64,000 bases of DNA from Ustilago trichophora (GCA_900323505.1 OOIN01000014.1:744001-808000); one strand, 5' to 3'; positions 1 to 10,636 are shown, counted from the stretch's first letter. Numbers and translations: made by a program. Notes: generated by a model not told the origin, from the sequence alone.

Positions 1-1441
1 CGCCACTGGCGTCATCGTTGGTGACGTCGGACATGAAGCTGTTGGAAACGCTGCGAGACACGCCACCACGGTCGTTGAGCTGCTGTTGACGGAACTTTTG
101 CAGCTCGCTCTGAAGATCCGAAACGTCTCGTTGCATACCTGCACGCTCCCTTCGAGCAAGAGCAATCTCGGTCTCACGCGACTTGTTGAGACGCTCGATC
201 TCGGCGACGTGCCCATCGATCTGAAGACGCTGCGAGTCGACGGTCTCTCGAGCTTTGATGACGTCCTTGTTGAGACGCACATTGTCGAGTTCAGCCTTTT
301 TGAGGGCAGACTTGATCTCGCTAAGCTGTTCTTCCAAGTTCTGCTTGGATACGTTGAGATCCCAATTCTCCTGCTTGAGTGCATCCTCGGTCTCGGTCAT
401 CTGAATGACACGAGGTTTATACTGATCGAGCTGCTTTTCGAGTTCTGCGTGTGCTCGTTCGAGCGAAACACGCTGGTCGTCGCGCTCCTTGAGCAAGCCT
501 TGAAGTCGACGCACCTCCTGCACGAGACCGGCTTGGATCTCGTTGATGAGATCGGTATCAGCCTTGGCCTGACGAGCAGCAGCGTTGCGACTGCGACGGT
601 CTGTCTGTCTGGGCGTAGAGCCGGTCTGCGCAGCTGGCGATTTGCCAGGAGTAGCGGTGAGGTTGCGAATAGCATCGGCGACGCGCGTAGCTTTGGAGGG
701 TGTCTCGGCGAGACTGAGCATGGACAATTCGGCCACATCGCCATTGGAAACATCGACGCTGTGGACGGTGATGTCGGAAAAGAGCTTCTGCTTTTGCCTT
801 TCGAGGTCTTCGATCTCGGCTTCGATCTTTTCGCTGAGGTCGCGAATCGTGGCATTGCCCGGTCTATCGCCATGGCTATCCTCCGACTGATCCTCAGCGG
901 CACTGAGCTCTTCGGCGAGTTCGTCCATGAGCGACTCGATCTTGCTTCGCAACTCGAGCAGTCCCTGCCCAAGTAGACCGGCTGAGTTGACCTGGGTCTC
1001 GTTCTCCTCGCGCAGAACCTGCAATCGCTCGCGCACCAGACGAGTCATGTCGACCGTCTTTGCATTTTCAGAGGACTGACGGCTAGTGGGGACGGAACCA
1101 GCAGAACGGACAGTGGTACGCGAAGGCGAAGAGAGCAATTGTGCGTCTTGGAGCCTGTTGTGATGTGAGCCAAAGTTGGTGGCATCGGCCAAAGGTCTAT
1201 GTTCGTAATTTGGCATGGGTGCTGTAGGAAGCGGAGGTGGAGCTGGAGTGTTGAAGTCGCTTTTGCGGCCCTTACGCATCGAGGAACCGGGGCGGGGCGG
1301 TGGACGGAAGGCGAGGCTGGAAGATGTGGGCATGTCTTTGGGCGAGGCAGGATAGACGTGCCTGGAAGCGGGTGATGGGGAAGGTGGGAGGTTGCCTTCG
1401 AAGAGGCCCTCGGAGCTGCTGTCAGGACCGCGTGGATCCAT
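1..1441 (-). CDS. Coiled-coil protein, possible ApsA/Num1-type cortical anchor (5' part)
   Basis: The start codon is at 1441-1439 and the frame stays open for 480 codons to the window edge, so the C-terminus lies outside. The N-terminal ~140 residues are Pro/Ser-rich and look disordered. From about residue 140 the protein is mostly predicted coiled coil, with a helical block beginning RLVREERLQ-like (VDMTRLVRERLQVLREENE region) and a second long heptad-rich block from about residue 300 containing the stretch NEIQAGLVQEVRRLQGLL. This architecture and wording resemble the N-terminal coiled coil of fungal ApsA/Num1/Mcp5 proteins, which attach dynein and nuclei to the cell cortex and end in a PH domain. 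That PH domain would be beyond the window, so family membership is an inference. Coding status is firm; no intron is needed. Confidence 0.6.
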   Translation of the reverse strand, partial: MDPRGPDSSSEGLFEGNLPPSPSPASRHVYPASPKDMPTSSSLAFRPPPRPGSSMRKGRKSDFNTPAPPPLPTAPMPNYEHRPLADATNFGSHHNRLQDAQLLSSPSRTTVRSAGSVPTSRQSSENAKTVDMTRLVRERLQVLREENETQVNSAGLLGQGLLELRSKIESLMDELAEELSAAEDQSEDSHGDRPGNATIRDLSEKIEAEIEDLERQKQKLFSDITVHSVDVSNGDVAELSMLSLAETPSKATRVADAIRNLTATPGKSPAAQTGSTPRQTDRRSRNAAARQAKADTDLINEIQAGLVQEVRRLQGLLKERDDQRVSLERAHAELEKQLDQYKPRVIQMTETEDALKQENWDLNVSKQNLEEQLSEIKSALKKAELDNVRLNKDVIKARETVDSQRLQIDGHVAEIERLNKSRETEIALARRERAGMQRDVSDLQSELQKFRQQQLNDRGGVSRSVSNSFMSDVTNDDASG

Positions 1442-1735
1442 TATTGTGGTGATATAAACAAGCAGCTCCAGCGGCTGCAGAGGCTAGTAGACTAGTAGCT
1501 GGGATATTCGAGTTCGCCGAATGGATATTGAGTAGGATTTCGATGTGTCGCAAAGTCGCAAAGTCGCTCTTGGTAGAGAGATGGTGAAAAAATATAGACG
1601 TAGTCGGCAATGTAGGCTGAGTATCGAAAGAGTGGAAAACCTGTTGTGGCGGCGGTAGGGAGCAAAAGAATGTGTGAAAGTTGCGGGTCAGAGATATGAA
1701 GGAAAGAAGCTGAGTCGATCGATCAGAATCGCATC

Positions 1736-1759
1736 GAGAGAGAGAGAGAGAGAGAGAGA
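1736..1759. repeat. (GA)n microsatellite
   Basis: An uninterrupted GA tract of about 24 nt lies about 300 nt upstream of the coiled-coil gene start. On that gene's sense strand it reads as a CT tract. Confidence 0.9.
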
Positions 1760-2018
1760 CAGGGAGGGAAAAGGAGCGCAGCAGCAGATCTCAAAAGCGA
1801 ATGAGCAGCGGAAGCTCCAGTCCCACGATGCTGAGCCAAAGATGATCGTCGAAAGGAGGAGCGACAGTGATGGTGTTGGTGGTAGCAAAGGAGCAGCGTC
1901 GGAGGCAAGCCGACCGCTTTCAACGACCGATGGAAACTGCGCGTGCGTGGGCGAGAAGCGCGTGTCGGAGCGTCCGATAGTGCTCAAGAGAGGGGCAGCT
2001 CCAGCACACGAAGAACAG

Positions 2019-2023
<5 letters not shown>

Positions 2024-2058
<35 letters not shown>
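2024..2058. repeat. (GA)n microsatellite
   Basis: A GA tract of about 35 nt followed by imperfect GAAA units. Confidence 0.9.
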
Positions 2059-2068
<10 letters not shown>

Positions 2069-2122
2069 GCGCGAGATTTGTGTTGCTCAGACCCTTGTCA
2101 GAAAGCCAACAACAAAGCTATT

Positions 2123-2149
2123 TCGCTCGCTCGCTCGCTCGCTCGCTCT
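2123..2149. repeat. (CGCT)n microsatellite
   Basis: About six CGCT/GCTC tetranucleotide units in tandem. A similar tract is at 16701-16721 and its complement (GCGA) is at 23040-23058. Confidence 0.85.
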
Positions 2150-3010
2150 CTGTCCTTTCCTTTCACTTGTACATGCGCTTCTCTGCTCTCTGTGTGACAA
2201 GAAGCGAGCAAGTTACGAGCCGACAAGGCGAGTTTTCACCTCGCTCTCTGCTTGGATGCGTGCGTGCTGAAAGGGGAGACCCTAATTTCGTGCACTCTGT
2301 CTCTCACTGATAGAGAAATTTGCTGAAAATTCCAGAGCGAACCAGCCAGGGACGCCGAAATTAGACTTTTGAGCTTTGCGTGTGTGTTGTGATTTCGCAG
2401 CTGTGTGTTGGTCTTTGTTTCACAACGCTGCAGTCCCGAAGCATAAAAAGGCGGGCTATCACTTCGTCCTCGCTGGATGCTTGCCTATATCGGCTGCATC
2501 AGCTGCATTGTGCTGGCCTTTCTTGGCTTTAGATCTAGCTGAGGAGCATTGTCGCTTCTGCTGCTGGAGTTGTGTGTTTATCGAAGCATGACTTACCTTG
2601 AGTTTCCAGCTTGGTTTGACAGACTGCTGTGGAACTAGGATCGGTTTGAAAAAGTTGGCGGTCGGGAGATGCTGCAGCTGTAGATGAAAGTCGCTAGTCG
2701 TTGATGTTGTGGCGTTGGTCGTTGATCGTAGTACTGCAGTGCTTCTGGGCAAAAGTGTAGCAGAGTCACTCTGTAGTTTGCACCGAAGCCGAGCCGTACA
2801 GTATGTAGATTGTATGGCGAGCAGCAGGTCAGAGTTCCAAGCCAAAAAAAATGAGGTCTCAAGAAGGGTGATGATGGTGGTCAAGGCTCAAACGAAGACT
2901 TTGATCAAGCAAGCCAAGGCAATGCATCCTGCAAGGCGATCGTTGACTTTTTCTCCCTCTCTTTCTCGCAAGCGCCATTTCCAGATTCCATGTCAGACAG
3001 CTGCGTGCGT

Positions 3011-3034
3011 TTGTGTGTGTGTGTGTGTGTGTGT
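3011..3034. repeat. (GT)n microsatellite
   Basis: A GT dinucleotide tract of about 24 nt in the gap between the coiled-coil gene and VTS1. Confidence 0.9.
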
Positions 3035-3794
3035 TGCTCTTTGTAGTGCCACACGCGCGAAGTGTTGCTCTCTCCCTTTGTCTGCGTGTGAACAGAACGC
3101 AAACGCGCCGCCAAAATCACGCGCACAAGGGCTCAGATATCCAATCTTATCGAGATCAACACTCTTGCAACAACAGCACAACCTATTTTATCTTTCAAAT
3201 GTACCTTCTTTCGTCCTAACCCAGTCTCTCCGTAGCTTGTCTCATGAGTAGCTATCTAGGCTGTTGTAAGATGGTCAGCGACAACCCACCTTTGCAGAAG
3301 AAGGGAAACAAGTGGGTGGGTATCATCCAGCGAAAGCCAGGCGAGCCCAACTGTCAGGGCAGAACAACGCGTCTCAAAAGTGCACCTTTAGCCTAGCAAC
3401 AGACCCAAATTTATCCGTGAACGGCGCGGTGCAGTCACGTGATGCCTATTCTTACATAGCGCATTCCTGACGTCCAAGTTTTAGATGGCATGCACACTCA
3501 AGCACAAGCATCAAGGATCAAGGACTGTGAAAGCTTTTCTGCTGTGTTGATGAGGAAGCCCAAAAAGCAAAAAGAATCAAAGACAAGCGTACCAGTGACA
3601 AGGTAGGTAAAATAGGTCGACCGTTGGACGCTTGTCAGCGAGACAGGCTTTTCCGGTGGCCGCTGTAGAATCGAAATGGGAAACTAAAAGTGTGGTGCAA
3701 TATACAAAGGTATTCCCGAGTACGAGCATGGTGCTGTGTAGCAAGTTGACGACGGCTAGCAGTCGCAGAGAGGCAAGAGGTGAGAGGAGCAAAT

Positions 3795-5963
3795 CTACTC
3801 CTTGCCAGCAGCTGCAGCGCCACCGAGTTCCCGGTCCACCTCCTGGGCGTCGTTATTCTCACCCGCATCCTCGCCATCCTTTCCATTGTGACTGCCGGGA
3901 ACGCCCGATCCAGGCTCATCCTCTCCCTCCATCTTGATGCCGTATTTCTTGCGTACAAGCTCAAATGTCTTGAGCATCTTTCGTCGTGCACCCAGCGCCG
4001 CCACTCCCTTGTCCTCGAGCTTCTTGTCATCCATGACCACCATTTCCTTCCAGTGGCTCGTCTCAAAATTGGGGGTATACTTGTGCAGACGCAGTTGGCG
4101 CAGCCAAGCGGGCACATCTTCGAGTGTGGCCAGATCCGCTACTTCTTCTTCGCCTCCGGCAGCAGCACCAGCGGCGGCGCCACCGGCACCTCCAGCGCCA
4201 CCTGCGCCAGCACCCGAGCCGGGAAGAGCGACGGGTCGGCCAGCGGGCGAAGTGCCGCTGCGGGGGCTCTTCCGACCAGCCTGTCCACCAACACCAGGCG
4301 AAAGGGCGCCACCGCCGAAAGCACGTAGGTTGCGGCCGTGATGTTGCTGCTGTTGCTGCTGCTGCTGCTGTTGCAACTGCTGCTGCTGAGCAAGCACAGA
4401 CAGAGTCTGTTGGTTCTGCAGAATCTGTTGCTGCATGGCCAAGAATTGAGCTGCGTTCATGTTGTTGAGGTTGAGTCCGCCCATGGCAGCCATGGCGTTC
4501 ATCATTTGCACGTTGAGGGGATTAGCCAAGCCACCCGAAGGGCTCTGCAGACCAGCGAGCGCGTTGGGGCTCATAGGAGGAATGTTGAACTGATTGTTGC
4601 CGCTATTGCCGCCGAAAGCAGAAGAGCCAGCATTGAGACCGCCGCGGCCAAAATTGTCGTTTTGACCCCAACCGGACTGCATGCCAATGTTGGGCGACAC
4701 GCCAGGGCTGGACTGGTCAAACATGTTGGCGCCGCCCTGGCCGTAACCGCCAGTAGCCGTGTTCTGGTTGCTCTTGCGACGGTATCGTGGCACGTCGGGG
4801 TCCACCATGACGCGACCATTGCCCTGCTGCTGCTGCTGCTGCTGCAAGTTGGCCAGCTGAGCGGCAGCATTGTCGAGGTTGACGTTGGCCTCGCCGGTGC
4901 CAGCCTTGTCATTGTCAGAGAACATGGGCACAAGCGGAGTGTTGACCATGCTCGACCAGTTGCCCGTGGCGGTGATGGGCGAGAGCTGGTCATCGAGCGG
5001 TCCGCTGGCTCGTGGAGAGCGACCGACGCTGTTGCTCAGGTCGGTCGACGTGGGGCGCGAGTGGTCGCTCGAGAGCGTGCGTTGCTGCTGTTGCTGCGGG
5101 TTGGGCGAACCACCTCGCTCCTGCACCTGGTCGAGCTGACCACCAGAGTAGTTGCGGCTCTCGCCAATCAGAGTGCCAGGAGCCGAGGTGCGGTTGGCCT
5201 TGAGCTTGGCTCGCTGAGCGGCAAGCGTAGAAGCGGCATCGGCGTTGCCAGGGCTGTACATGGCAGCCACGTTGGGCGACAGGAAGCCAGCAGCATCCGA
5301 GGACTGGCGGTAGCCTCGGTTGCCAGGCGAAGGAGGAGCCTTCATAGCGCTGGGCGACTTGAGACCGAGACTGGCGAGCTTGGCCTCCATTTGATCAGCC
5401 ATGGAGCTGTTATGGTGGCTAGGCGAGAGCAGAGCCGAGACGGGGTCGCTTCGAGCCATCTGCTGGAGCACGGTGATGAAGAAGCGAATCTGCACCTGCG
5501 TCGACTCTTGGAGCAAGCTGTACAGAGCAGCGGTGCGCTCAGCCTCGGAGAGGACGCGGAACCACTGCTCAATAGCACTGAGCTCTTCTTTAAAGTTCTG
5601 GTCGAGCGAGGCAGCGGCCATCTCTTCGAGAGTGGCTTCGTAGTGCTGCAGATCCTCGAACCAGCGGTCGATGGCCTCGGTTTCGGGGGTGCCGTGGTGG
5701 TTCATGCTGGGGAGCATTTCAGAGCTGGGACGGAGGTTGCGAGAGCCAGGCGTGCCCGGCATAGCAGCGGTGCCGCCCATCGAGGGGCTACGAATGGCAC
5801 CGTCGTGGCCGGCGTTGCCTTGCTGAGCGAGGCGCATCATCTGCTCGGTGGAGGCGCCCTTGCCGAGCGAGTATCGGCTGTGAGGGTTCATGGTGGAGCT
5901 GGCGCGATTGATCGAGTTGTTGGAGGGGGTCAGAGGAGATCGCAAAAGGCCAAAGTCGGACAT
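3795..5963 (-). CDS. VTS1: Vts1/Smaug-family SAM-domain RNA-binding protein
   Basis: Predicted protein of 722 residues. The C-terminal region (about residues 611-680) is a SAM domain with the signatures VPAWLRQLRLHKYTPNF and ALGARRKMLKTFELV, typical of the Vts1/Smaug fold that binds CNGG stem-loops in mRNA. Family members recruit the CCR4-NOT deadenylase and act in the cytoplasm. A second conserved fungal Vts1 block, around residues 100-180, contains AIEQWFRVLSEAERTAALYS. Between the two lies a long low-complexity Gln/Ser/Gly/Asn linker with a polyglutamine run (about 4339-4390). The frame is open upstream to an ATG at 6236, but those 91 codons look like leader sequence. The ATG at 5963 was chosen because a good splice acceptor (TCTGCACAG, ending at 5966) lies immediately before it and a GTAAGT donor at 6265 could start a 300-nt 5'UTR intron. 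Confidence 0.88.
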   Translation of the reverse strand: MSDFGLLRSPLTPSNNSINRASSTMNPHSRYSLGKGASTEQMMRLAQQGNAGHDGAIRSPSMGGTAAMPGTPGSRNLRPSSEMLPSMNHHGTPETEAIDRWFEDLQHYEATLEEMAAASLDQNFKEELSAIEQWFRVLSEAERTAALYSLLQESTQVQIRFFITVLQQMARSDPVSALLSPSHHNSSMADQMEAKLASLGLKSPSAMKAPPSPGNRGYRQSSDAAGFLSPNVAAMYSPGNADAASTLAAQRAKLKANRTSAPGTLIGESRNYSGGQLDQVQERGGSPNPQQQQQRTLSSDHSRPTSTDLSNSVGRSPRASGPLDDQLSPITATGNWSSMVNTPLVPMFSDNDKAGTGEANVNLDNAAAQLANLQQQQQQQGNGRVMVDPDVPRYRRKSNQNTATGGYGQGGANMFDQSSPGVSPNIGMQSGWGQNDNFGRGGLNAGSSAFGGNSGNNQFNIPPMSPNALAGLQSPSGGLANPLNVQMMNAMAAMGGLNLNNMNAAQFLAMQQQILQNQQTLSVLAQQQQLQQQQQQQQQQHHGRNLRAFGGGALSPGVGGQAGRKSPRSGTSPAGRPVALPGSGAGAGGAGGAGGAAAGAAAGGEEEVADLATLEDVPAWLRQLRLHKYTPNFETSHWKEMVVMDDKKLEDKGVAALGARRKMLKTFELVRKKYGIKMEGEDEPGSGVPGSHNGKDGEDAGENNDAQEVDRELGGAAAAGKE

Positions 5964-6695
5964 TACTGTGCAGATCAAGGTTGAGAAGCAAACGTGCGGC
6001 GGCGTCGGAGGTGCGCAGGATTGGATGTGCAGGTGGCATGGGAATTCAGGCGAGACCAGATGCAAAAGCAACATGGAGGCGTGGAGTTTGTTATGGTAAG
6101 TGGGCGGATTGAAGAAAGGGAGGCAACAGGGATGGTCAGCCACGTTGAACTTCATTTCAACACACGGCTCGACGAAGCGCTGCCACGACACAAGCAGCTT
6201 TGCGGCATCGGCTTGGGAGAGTACGGTAGGCGCCACATGGGGCTAGTGGCTGGGTGAAGACTTACGTTCTGGAGCAATGTCACTGGATTGCGAACAGTGG
6301 GACTTTTCTGATGAGACCAGAAAGCGCGGTGAAGGTAGTTGGGGGGGGAAAAAAAGCCTCGGCACGTTCAAGGAAGCGGAAGATGGCTAGATTCGGTGGT
6401 AAGCGATGTGGGGTATTGGTGCACTGTTGCCTGAAAGTGCGTGCGTCAAAAAGGGCGGGTGGGTCGGGTTGCTTGCTTCCTGTTTCCGTCGCAAGGGAGG
6501 TTGACGTTTGGTAGTGCTTTTCCACGTTGGGGTTCAATGAGTCGCCGAGATGGAGCCAGCCGGATACTTTTCAAAAGTGGATGGAAGAGGGATGCCTGAA
6601 GCAAAGCTTGTGTTGTAAGAAGTCCAGGAAGCTGACCGAGACCGAGTTCGAGAGTTCGATCGTAGAAGAGGGAACACCAAGCACGGTGGATAAGT

Positions 6696-6718
6696 CAGAG
6701 AGAGAGAGAGAGAGAGAA
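6696..6718. repeat. (GA)n microsatellite
   Basis: A GA tract of about 23 nt upstream of VTS1; it reads as CT on the VTS1 sense strand. Confidence 0.85.
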
Positions 6719-6841
6719 GAAGGGCGAGGATGACCACGTTTTGAGCCAAGGCTTTCAAAGCGCAAGAGGCTGCTGAAGAGGGTGGAGAGGGAACGAGGAT
6801 CAACCTGCGCGATCGTTTGGAGAGGGTGAAAGGATGGAGGA

Positions 6842-6890
6842 AGGAAAGAAAGAAAGAAAGAAGGAAGGATGAACTGTGTGTGTGTGTGTG
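6842..6890. repeat. (GAAA)n followed by (TG)n microsatellites
   Basis: About six GAAA/GGAA units (6842-6866) are followed closely by a TG tract (6875-6890). Confidence 0.8.
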
Positions 6891-7521
6891 GCTGAGAAAA
6901 GCCAAAAAGAGCTTGTGTCACGCAAAGGAGCGAGCGGAGTGCAGCGACGCGCACAAACGCACTCAAAAAGCACGCCGCAGATCCACACAGTTTGGCTTTG
7001 CAGCGAACGGTACAGTACAACAGTACAATACACTGTCTTGCACTTGAGACGGCATCTTGATGATGCTATCAAGGCACCACACTCTGTGCATGATCGCTTT
7101 TGTGTTCTCGAATCGACTGTGCTGAATGTTGCTGCGTCGCATTGCGATGCGTTGAGATGAGCCTCGCTTGACCTGGAAAGAGAGCCTGCAGCTGCCGAAA
7201 ACGCGGGAACACATCTCACCAGCGCCCGCCAGCGTTGCAACTGTAGTTACACTGGCGCACAGTCATCTCGACAATAGGAGCTGGATCCATTTCTGTACAA
7301 GAGCGCTTTTGCTTTGATTCTCCCACACTCGGCTGATCCTTTTGCTCTTTGATCGTGGTCAGGCTGGATGGCGAATCACACACACACACATACACCATGA
7401 TCACGGCCTATATTTTGAGCTCTGCACATGTGAGCAAGCAGGTGAGAGAAATGTGAGGTAGCAAGGCAGTTAGGCCTCGATGGCTCCTCGCTTTTTCTTC
7501 TTCTGTGCGCCAGGTATGTCG

Positions 7522-7554
<33 letters not shown>
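7522..7554. repeat. (CAG)n trinucleotide repeat, non-coding
   Basis: About eleven AGC/CAG units in the gap upstream of VTS1, outside any credible reading frame. Confidence 0.85.
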
Positions 7555-7555
<1 letters not shown>

Positions 7556-7994
7556 GTAAAGAGGGCGCGCGTCTCGAGCTTGGCCACGCTGGCGGTTGTT
7601 GTTGGCTGTTCTCGAGGCGAGAAAGGGTCTCGTGCCTGAATTCTTAGAGTTCAAAAAGAAAAGAAAAAAAAAGGAAAAAGGACCCTTTAAAAGTCGCACG
7701 GCCCTTTTCACTGTACAATACAGTACACAATACAGTACAGAGATCGGTTCGGATGCGAATAGATCGGGGCAGCTTCACCGACTGCATCTTTCAATGAAAC
7801 TCAGGCACAGTCATAACAAGGTGAAGACGTTAGGATAAATGGGCGTATGGTATTGTTCGTTACAGGAATGGGTGATGGACAAGAGAAAGGTTCAGAGGTG
7901 ACAAGGTTTGGTGGGGATGGCGAGGCAAACGCAGAGATCTACGCTCATGGTTGCGATAGGAACGGGCTTGCTTGCTTTGAGAACAAATGGTTTT

Positions 7995-9011
7995 TTAAAC
8001 AAGCAGAGCACCACCGACGATGACGCCGAGGACAGCGGTCACACCGAAAGCATAGATGTTGATGAGACCCGAAGCCGAAGCAGCACCGTTCTTGCTGCCA
8101 CTGCCACTCGACGAGCCCGAAGACGAAGCGCCGGACGACGAAGCGCCATTCGGCTTGGATGAAGAGGTGGGCGAAGCAGCCGCCTCCTGGTTCCATGTGT
8201 AGGTGACACCGCTTGCGGTGGGCGAAGCAACCGTTTTGCAGTTGGACGACGCCGGAGGTGTAACAGGCGTCGGCGTGACACTCATACCCTGGCTGAACGT
8301 GTAGCTGCTGTTGTACACACCAATCGGAAGATCAGCGTTGGCATCGCAATTGGTGAATGCCTGAGGCTGGTCGTAGTCGCCAGGCTGATTCCACAGGCAT
8401 CCCATGAGATCGTAAATGTTCTTGCAGTACTCGTAGCTTGGGCACATTCGCATGCAGAAGACTGCATCGCCTGGAATGTCACAGCCACCAATAAACTGGG
8501 TAAAGTAGCTGCCGTTGCGCATAGTTACACCCGCAGGGTTGCCAATCCCCTCTGCTCCCTCCGAGTCGTACTCTCCACCGCAGTCGTTGCTGCCGAAGTT
8601 CATGACTTTGGGATCGTAGGTACCCGAGATCTGGATGTAGCTCGGCGTGCGACGGAAGTGCGCCGTCTTGATGAACCCATCCGGCATGGGTCGGGTACCG
8701 TTCTGCGGGTTGGTGCAGTAAGCCACCGCGACGGCTTCGGCGTCGACCAGGTTCTGCTTGGTCGGGTCAGGGGGCATGAGAAGGCAAAAGTCGCTGGCGC
8801 TGTTAATGTAGATGGTACGACCCATTCCGCTCAACGAAGCCGGCATGAGACCATCAGATGCAGGCTTGGGAGTCCAGCTGCCTACAGCGGCGGTGCGCGT
8901 CAGACTGGGTGCGGGAGGTCCATCACCGCTGATGACCGATACCGAGCTGGTCTGAGCCTCGACCAGACCGACAAGCGCAGCAGTTGCTGCTACGAAGCCA
9001 CCAAAACGCAT
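7995..9011 (-). CDS. Secreted, GPI-type cysteine-rich glycoprotein (macrophage-activating-glycoprotein-like)
   Basis: Intronless gene for 338 residues. Residues 1-19 form a signal peptide (MRFGGFVAATAALVGLVEA) ending in an AxA-like site. The central ectodomain, about residues 60-230, carries regularly spaced cysteines with motifs FCLLMPP, NDCGGEYDSEGA, GGCDIPGD and FCMRMCPSYEYCKN, and several N-glycosylation sequons. It is followed by a Ser/Gly/Ala-rich stalk and a C-terminal hydrophobic tail (FGVTAVLGVIVGGALLV) preceded by small residues, as expected for GPI attachment. The cysteine pattern matches a family in basidiomycete genomes usually labelled 'macrofage activating glycoprotein'. The molecular function is unknown; location at the cell wall or plasma membrane is inferred from the signals. 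Confidence 0.82.
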   Translation of the reverse strand: MRFGGFVAATAALVGLVEAQTSSVSVISGDGPPAPSLTRTAAVGSWTPKPASDGLMPASLSGMGRTIYINSASDFCLLMPPDPTKQNLVDAEAVAVAYCTNPQNGTRPMPDGFIKTAHFRRTPSYIQISGTYDPKVMNFGSNDCGGEYDSEGAEGIGNPAGVTMRNGSYFTQFIGGCDIPGDAVFCMRMCPSYEYCKNIYDLMGCLWNQPGDYDQPQAFTNCDANADLPIGVYNSSYTFSQGMSVTPTPVTPPASSNCKTVASPTASGVTYTWNQEAAASPTSSSKPNGASSSGASSSGSSSGSGSKNGAASASGLINIYAFGVTAVLGVIVGGALLV

Positions 9012-9340
9012 GTTGATGGAGAAGAGTATGTTGAGGGTAGGGGATGGAAGTTGTTGGTGGTCGTGGTGGTGTTAGAGAAGGGGGAAGAGGAGGACGGGCT
9101 GCTAGTGAAGGGATCTGAGCGAGTGTGCAACTGGGCGGAGGCGGGAGCAACGATAGGCAAAAGACTCTGCAACGAAGAGAATCTTTATCTATGCGTCCGG
9201 ACCTGCTTCATCGCACACCCAAAGTGCGAGGCTCTTACGGAATGCTAGAGTTGAAACGAGCTTGGACCGCCTCCCCTCTTTGGCTCGAGTGTTGCACTGC
9301 ACTGCATCCTATACAGTACACGAGCTTTGGATCTCCGCCT

Positions 9341-9363
9341 CCTCTCTCTCTCTCTCTCTCTCT
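9341..9363. repeat. (CT)n microsatellite
   Basis: CT dinucleotide tract of about 22 nt, 330 nt upstream of the glycoprotein start codon. Confidence 0.85.
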
Positions 9364-9948
9364 TTTTCAAAAGAGACGCTCATGCTCACGCTCATCGTCG
9401 GGTGATACGGACGCATCTCCGACTGGATGCTTCTGTAACTTACGCCTATTCTGCGCCTCTTCATTACAGATGCGACTAAGATATCTCTTTCGAACCAGCT
9501 GTCAAGCTATGATGAGACAAGCCCAGGCGAGGGCGGAGTAAGGGGGCGCATTCCAGACTCTTTTTTTATTTTTTTTTTATTTTTTTCAGTCGACTGCCGT
9601 CAGACCGTCGGCATCCGCCTCGCTTCTTTTGTCCAACTCGGAATGATTTTTTTCCCCTCTTTGACCCTCATAACACACACTTCCATTTCGAACCTCGCCA
9701 AGAAGATGAAGAAGCGTAACTTAATGTGCTTGATATTGCATCCGATAGATGATTGGGCCCACCGTGAGATGCGATGGAGCGATCATGACTCTTGCCACCT
9801 TCTGTAGCCTAATGAAAGTACGACGGCGAGCGAGTTTGAATCTTGTTGGGTCGTAGGGATTCCTACGTTTCCAAGAGCGGAAAACGCGCGCGCGGGGTCC
9901 AGACACAGATCTGAAACCCATCCTTGAGAAGCGAGGAAAGAAAGAACA

Positions 9949-9978
9949 ACACACACACACACACACGCGCGCGCGCAC
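9949..9978. repeat. (AC)n(GC)n alternating tract
   Basis: An AC tract running directly into a GC tract. The alternating purine-pyrimidine composition is of the kind that can adopt Z-DNA; this is a composition observation only. Confidence 0.8.
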
Positions 9979-10522
9979 ATTGTTCGCACGTCTGAACCCT
10001 GACACACTTCAACCCTCTTGTCCTCTCCTCTCCTCTCTCTCTCTGTTGGTCATGCCACGGGATGCGCACGTAAAATGAATGACTTCTCTGTGCCTCCTTG
10101 TCCGCCGGCTTTGTTGCATCTCACAGCGATCGCCTCTCACAACCACCTGTCCGATATGATGTACTGTACAGTACGGTAAAGTAAATGTATGAAAAGACAT
10201 AACGATTGCTGATTCGCAATCGAATTACAGTACTTTTCTACTTGGGCAAAGAACTCTCGTTTGTGTGAAAACGTGCAAGAATCAAGGAGAGATGCCACCA
10301 CATTCCTCCAGCTTTGCATGCTGGTTTTAGGAATCAAGCTCGTACAAAGAAAGAAAGCATCTGCATGAGATGTGCCTCTGCGCCACTTTGAGGTACACGA
10401 AACCAAGCATGACATCGACCAAGTCACCCAAGAGAATCCTCTCTGTAGCTACAACAAGGCCGTTGCAGAAAGGTCAGGTCACAGTATATGGTTGCCTGTT
10501 GAACAAGTACAACCAATCATCT

Positions 10523-10636
10523 GACGCTTTGGTGGAGTGGTTAACACGTATCCCTGCTACTTTGGTAAGCAACCAAGCGTGAGCTGGTGTTAGGATATCC
10601 TCTCTGAGGGCGTGAGTTCGAATCTCACAGGCGTCG
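10523..10636 (+). tRNA. tRNA-Ser (anticodon GCT) with a 32-nt intron
   Basis: The acceptor stem pairs GACGCTT (10523-10529) with AGGCGTC (10629-10635), followed by a G discriminator, the usual serine identity base. The anticodon stem is TATCC (10549-10553) with GGATA (10593-10597). The loop reads CT-GCT-A, so the anticodon is GCT at 10556-10558, reading AGC/AGU. An intron of about 32 nt (10560-10591) sits one base 3' of the anticodon, the canonical position. The long variable arm (CCTC/GAGG), typical of serine tRNAs, precedes a T arm with stem GTGAG/CTCAC and loop TTCGAAT, which is also the B box. A T10 run follows at 10641, as expected for RNA polymerase III termination. Confidence 0.93.

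Larger units (their letters stand above)
1442..3794. other. Intergenic region with microsatellites, no gene seen
   Basis: This 2.35-kb stretch separates the start of the coiled-coil gene from the stop of VTS1 and should hold the promoter and 5' leader of the former and the 3' end of the latter. It contains two GA tracts, a CGCT tetranucleotide tract and a GT tract. Open frames of 60-200 codons on both strands are driven by these repeats and show no family resemblance. Confidence 0.6.
5964..7994. other. Intergenic region: VTS1 leader and repeat-rich DNA
   Basis: This 2.0-kb gap holds the VTS1 5' leader, with a probable intron at 6265-5966 on the minus strand, its promoter, and the 3' end of the glycoprotein gene. 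It contains GA, GAAA, TG and CAG tracts plus two clusters of the TACAGTAC motif (7011-7033 and 7711-7741). No open frame here resembles a protein family. Confidence 0.55.
9012..10522. other. Intergenic region between glycoprotein gene and tRNA-Ser
   Basis: This 1.5-kb stretch holds the promoter of the glycoprotein gene and little else that can be named. It includes a CT tract (9341-9363), a T/A-rich block around 9560-9590, an AC/GC alternating tract (9949-9978) and TACAGTAC motif copies at about 9312-9320, 10161-10174 and 10226-10233. Open frames here are repeat-driven. Confidence 0.5.

Noticed and set aside
1674..2270. 198-codon plus-strand open frame in the first gap
   Set aside because: Most of the frame translates GA and CGCT microsatellites into RE and SLAR repeats; no independent support.
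4338..5984. 548-codon plus-strand open frame opposite VTS1
   Set aside because: Antisense to the SAM-domain gene; it begins with poly-leucine, the complement of the CAG-encoded polyglutamine run.
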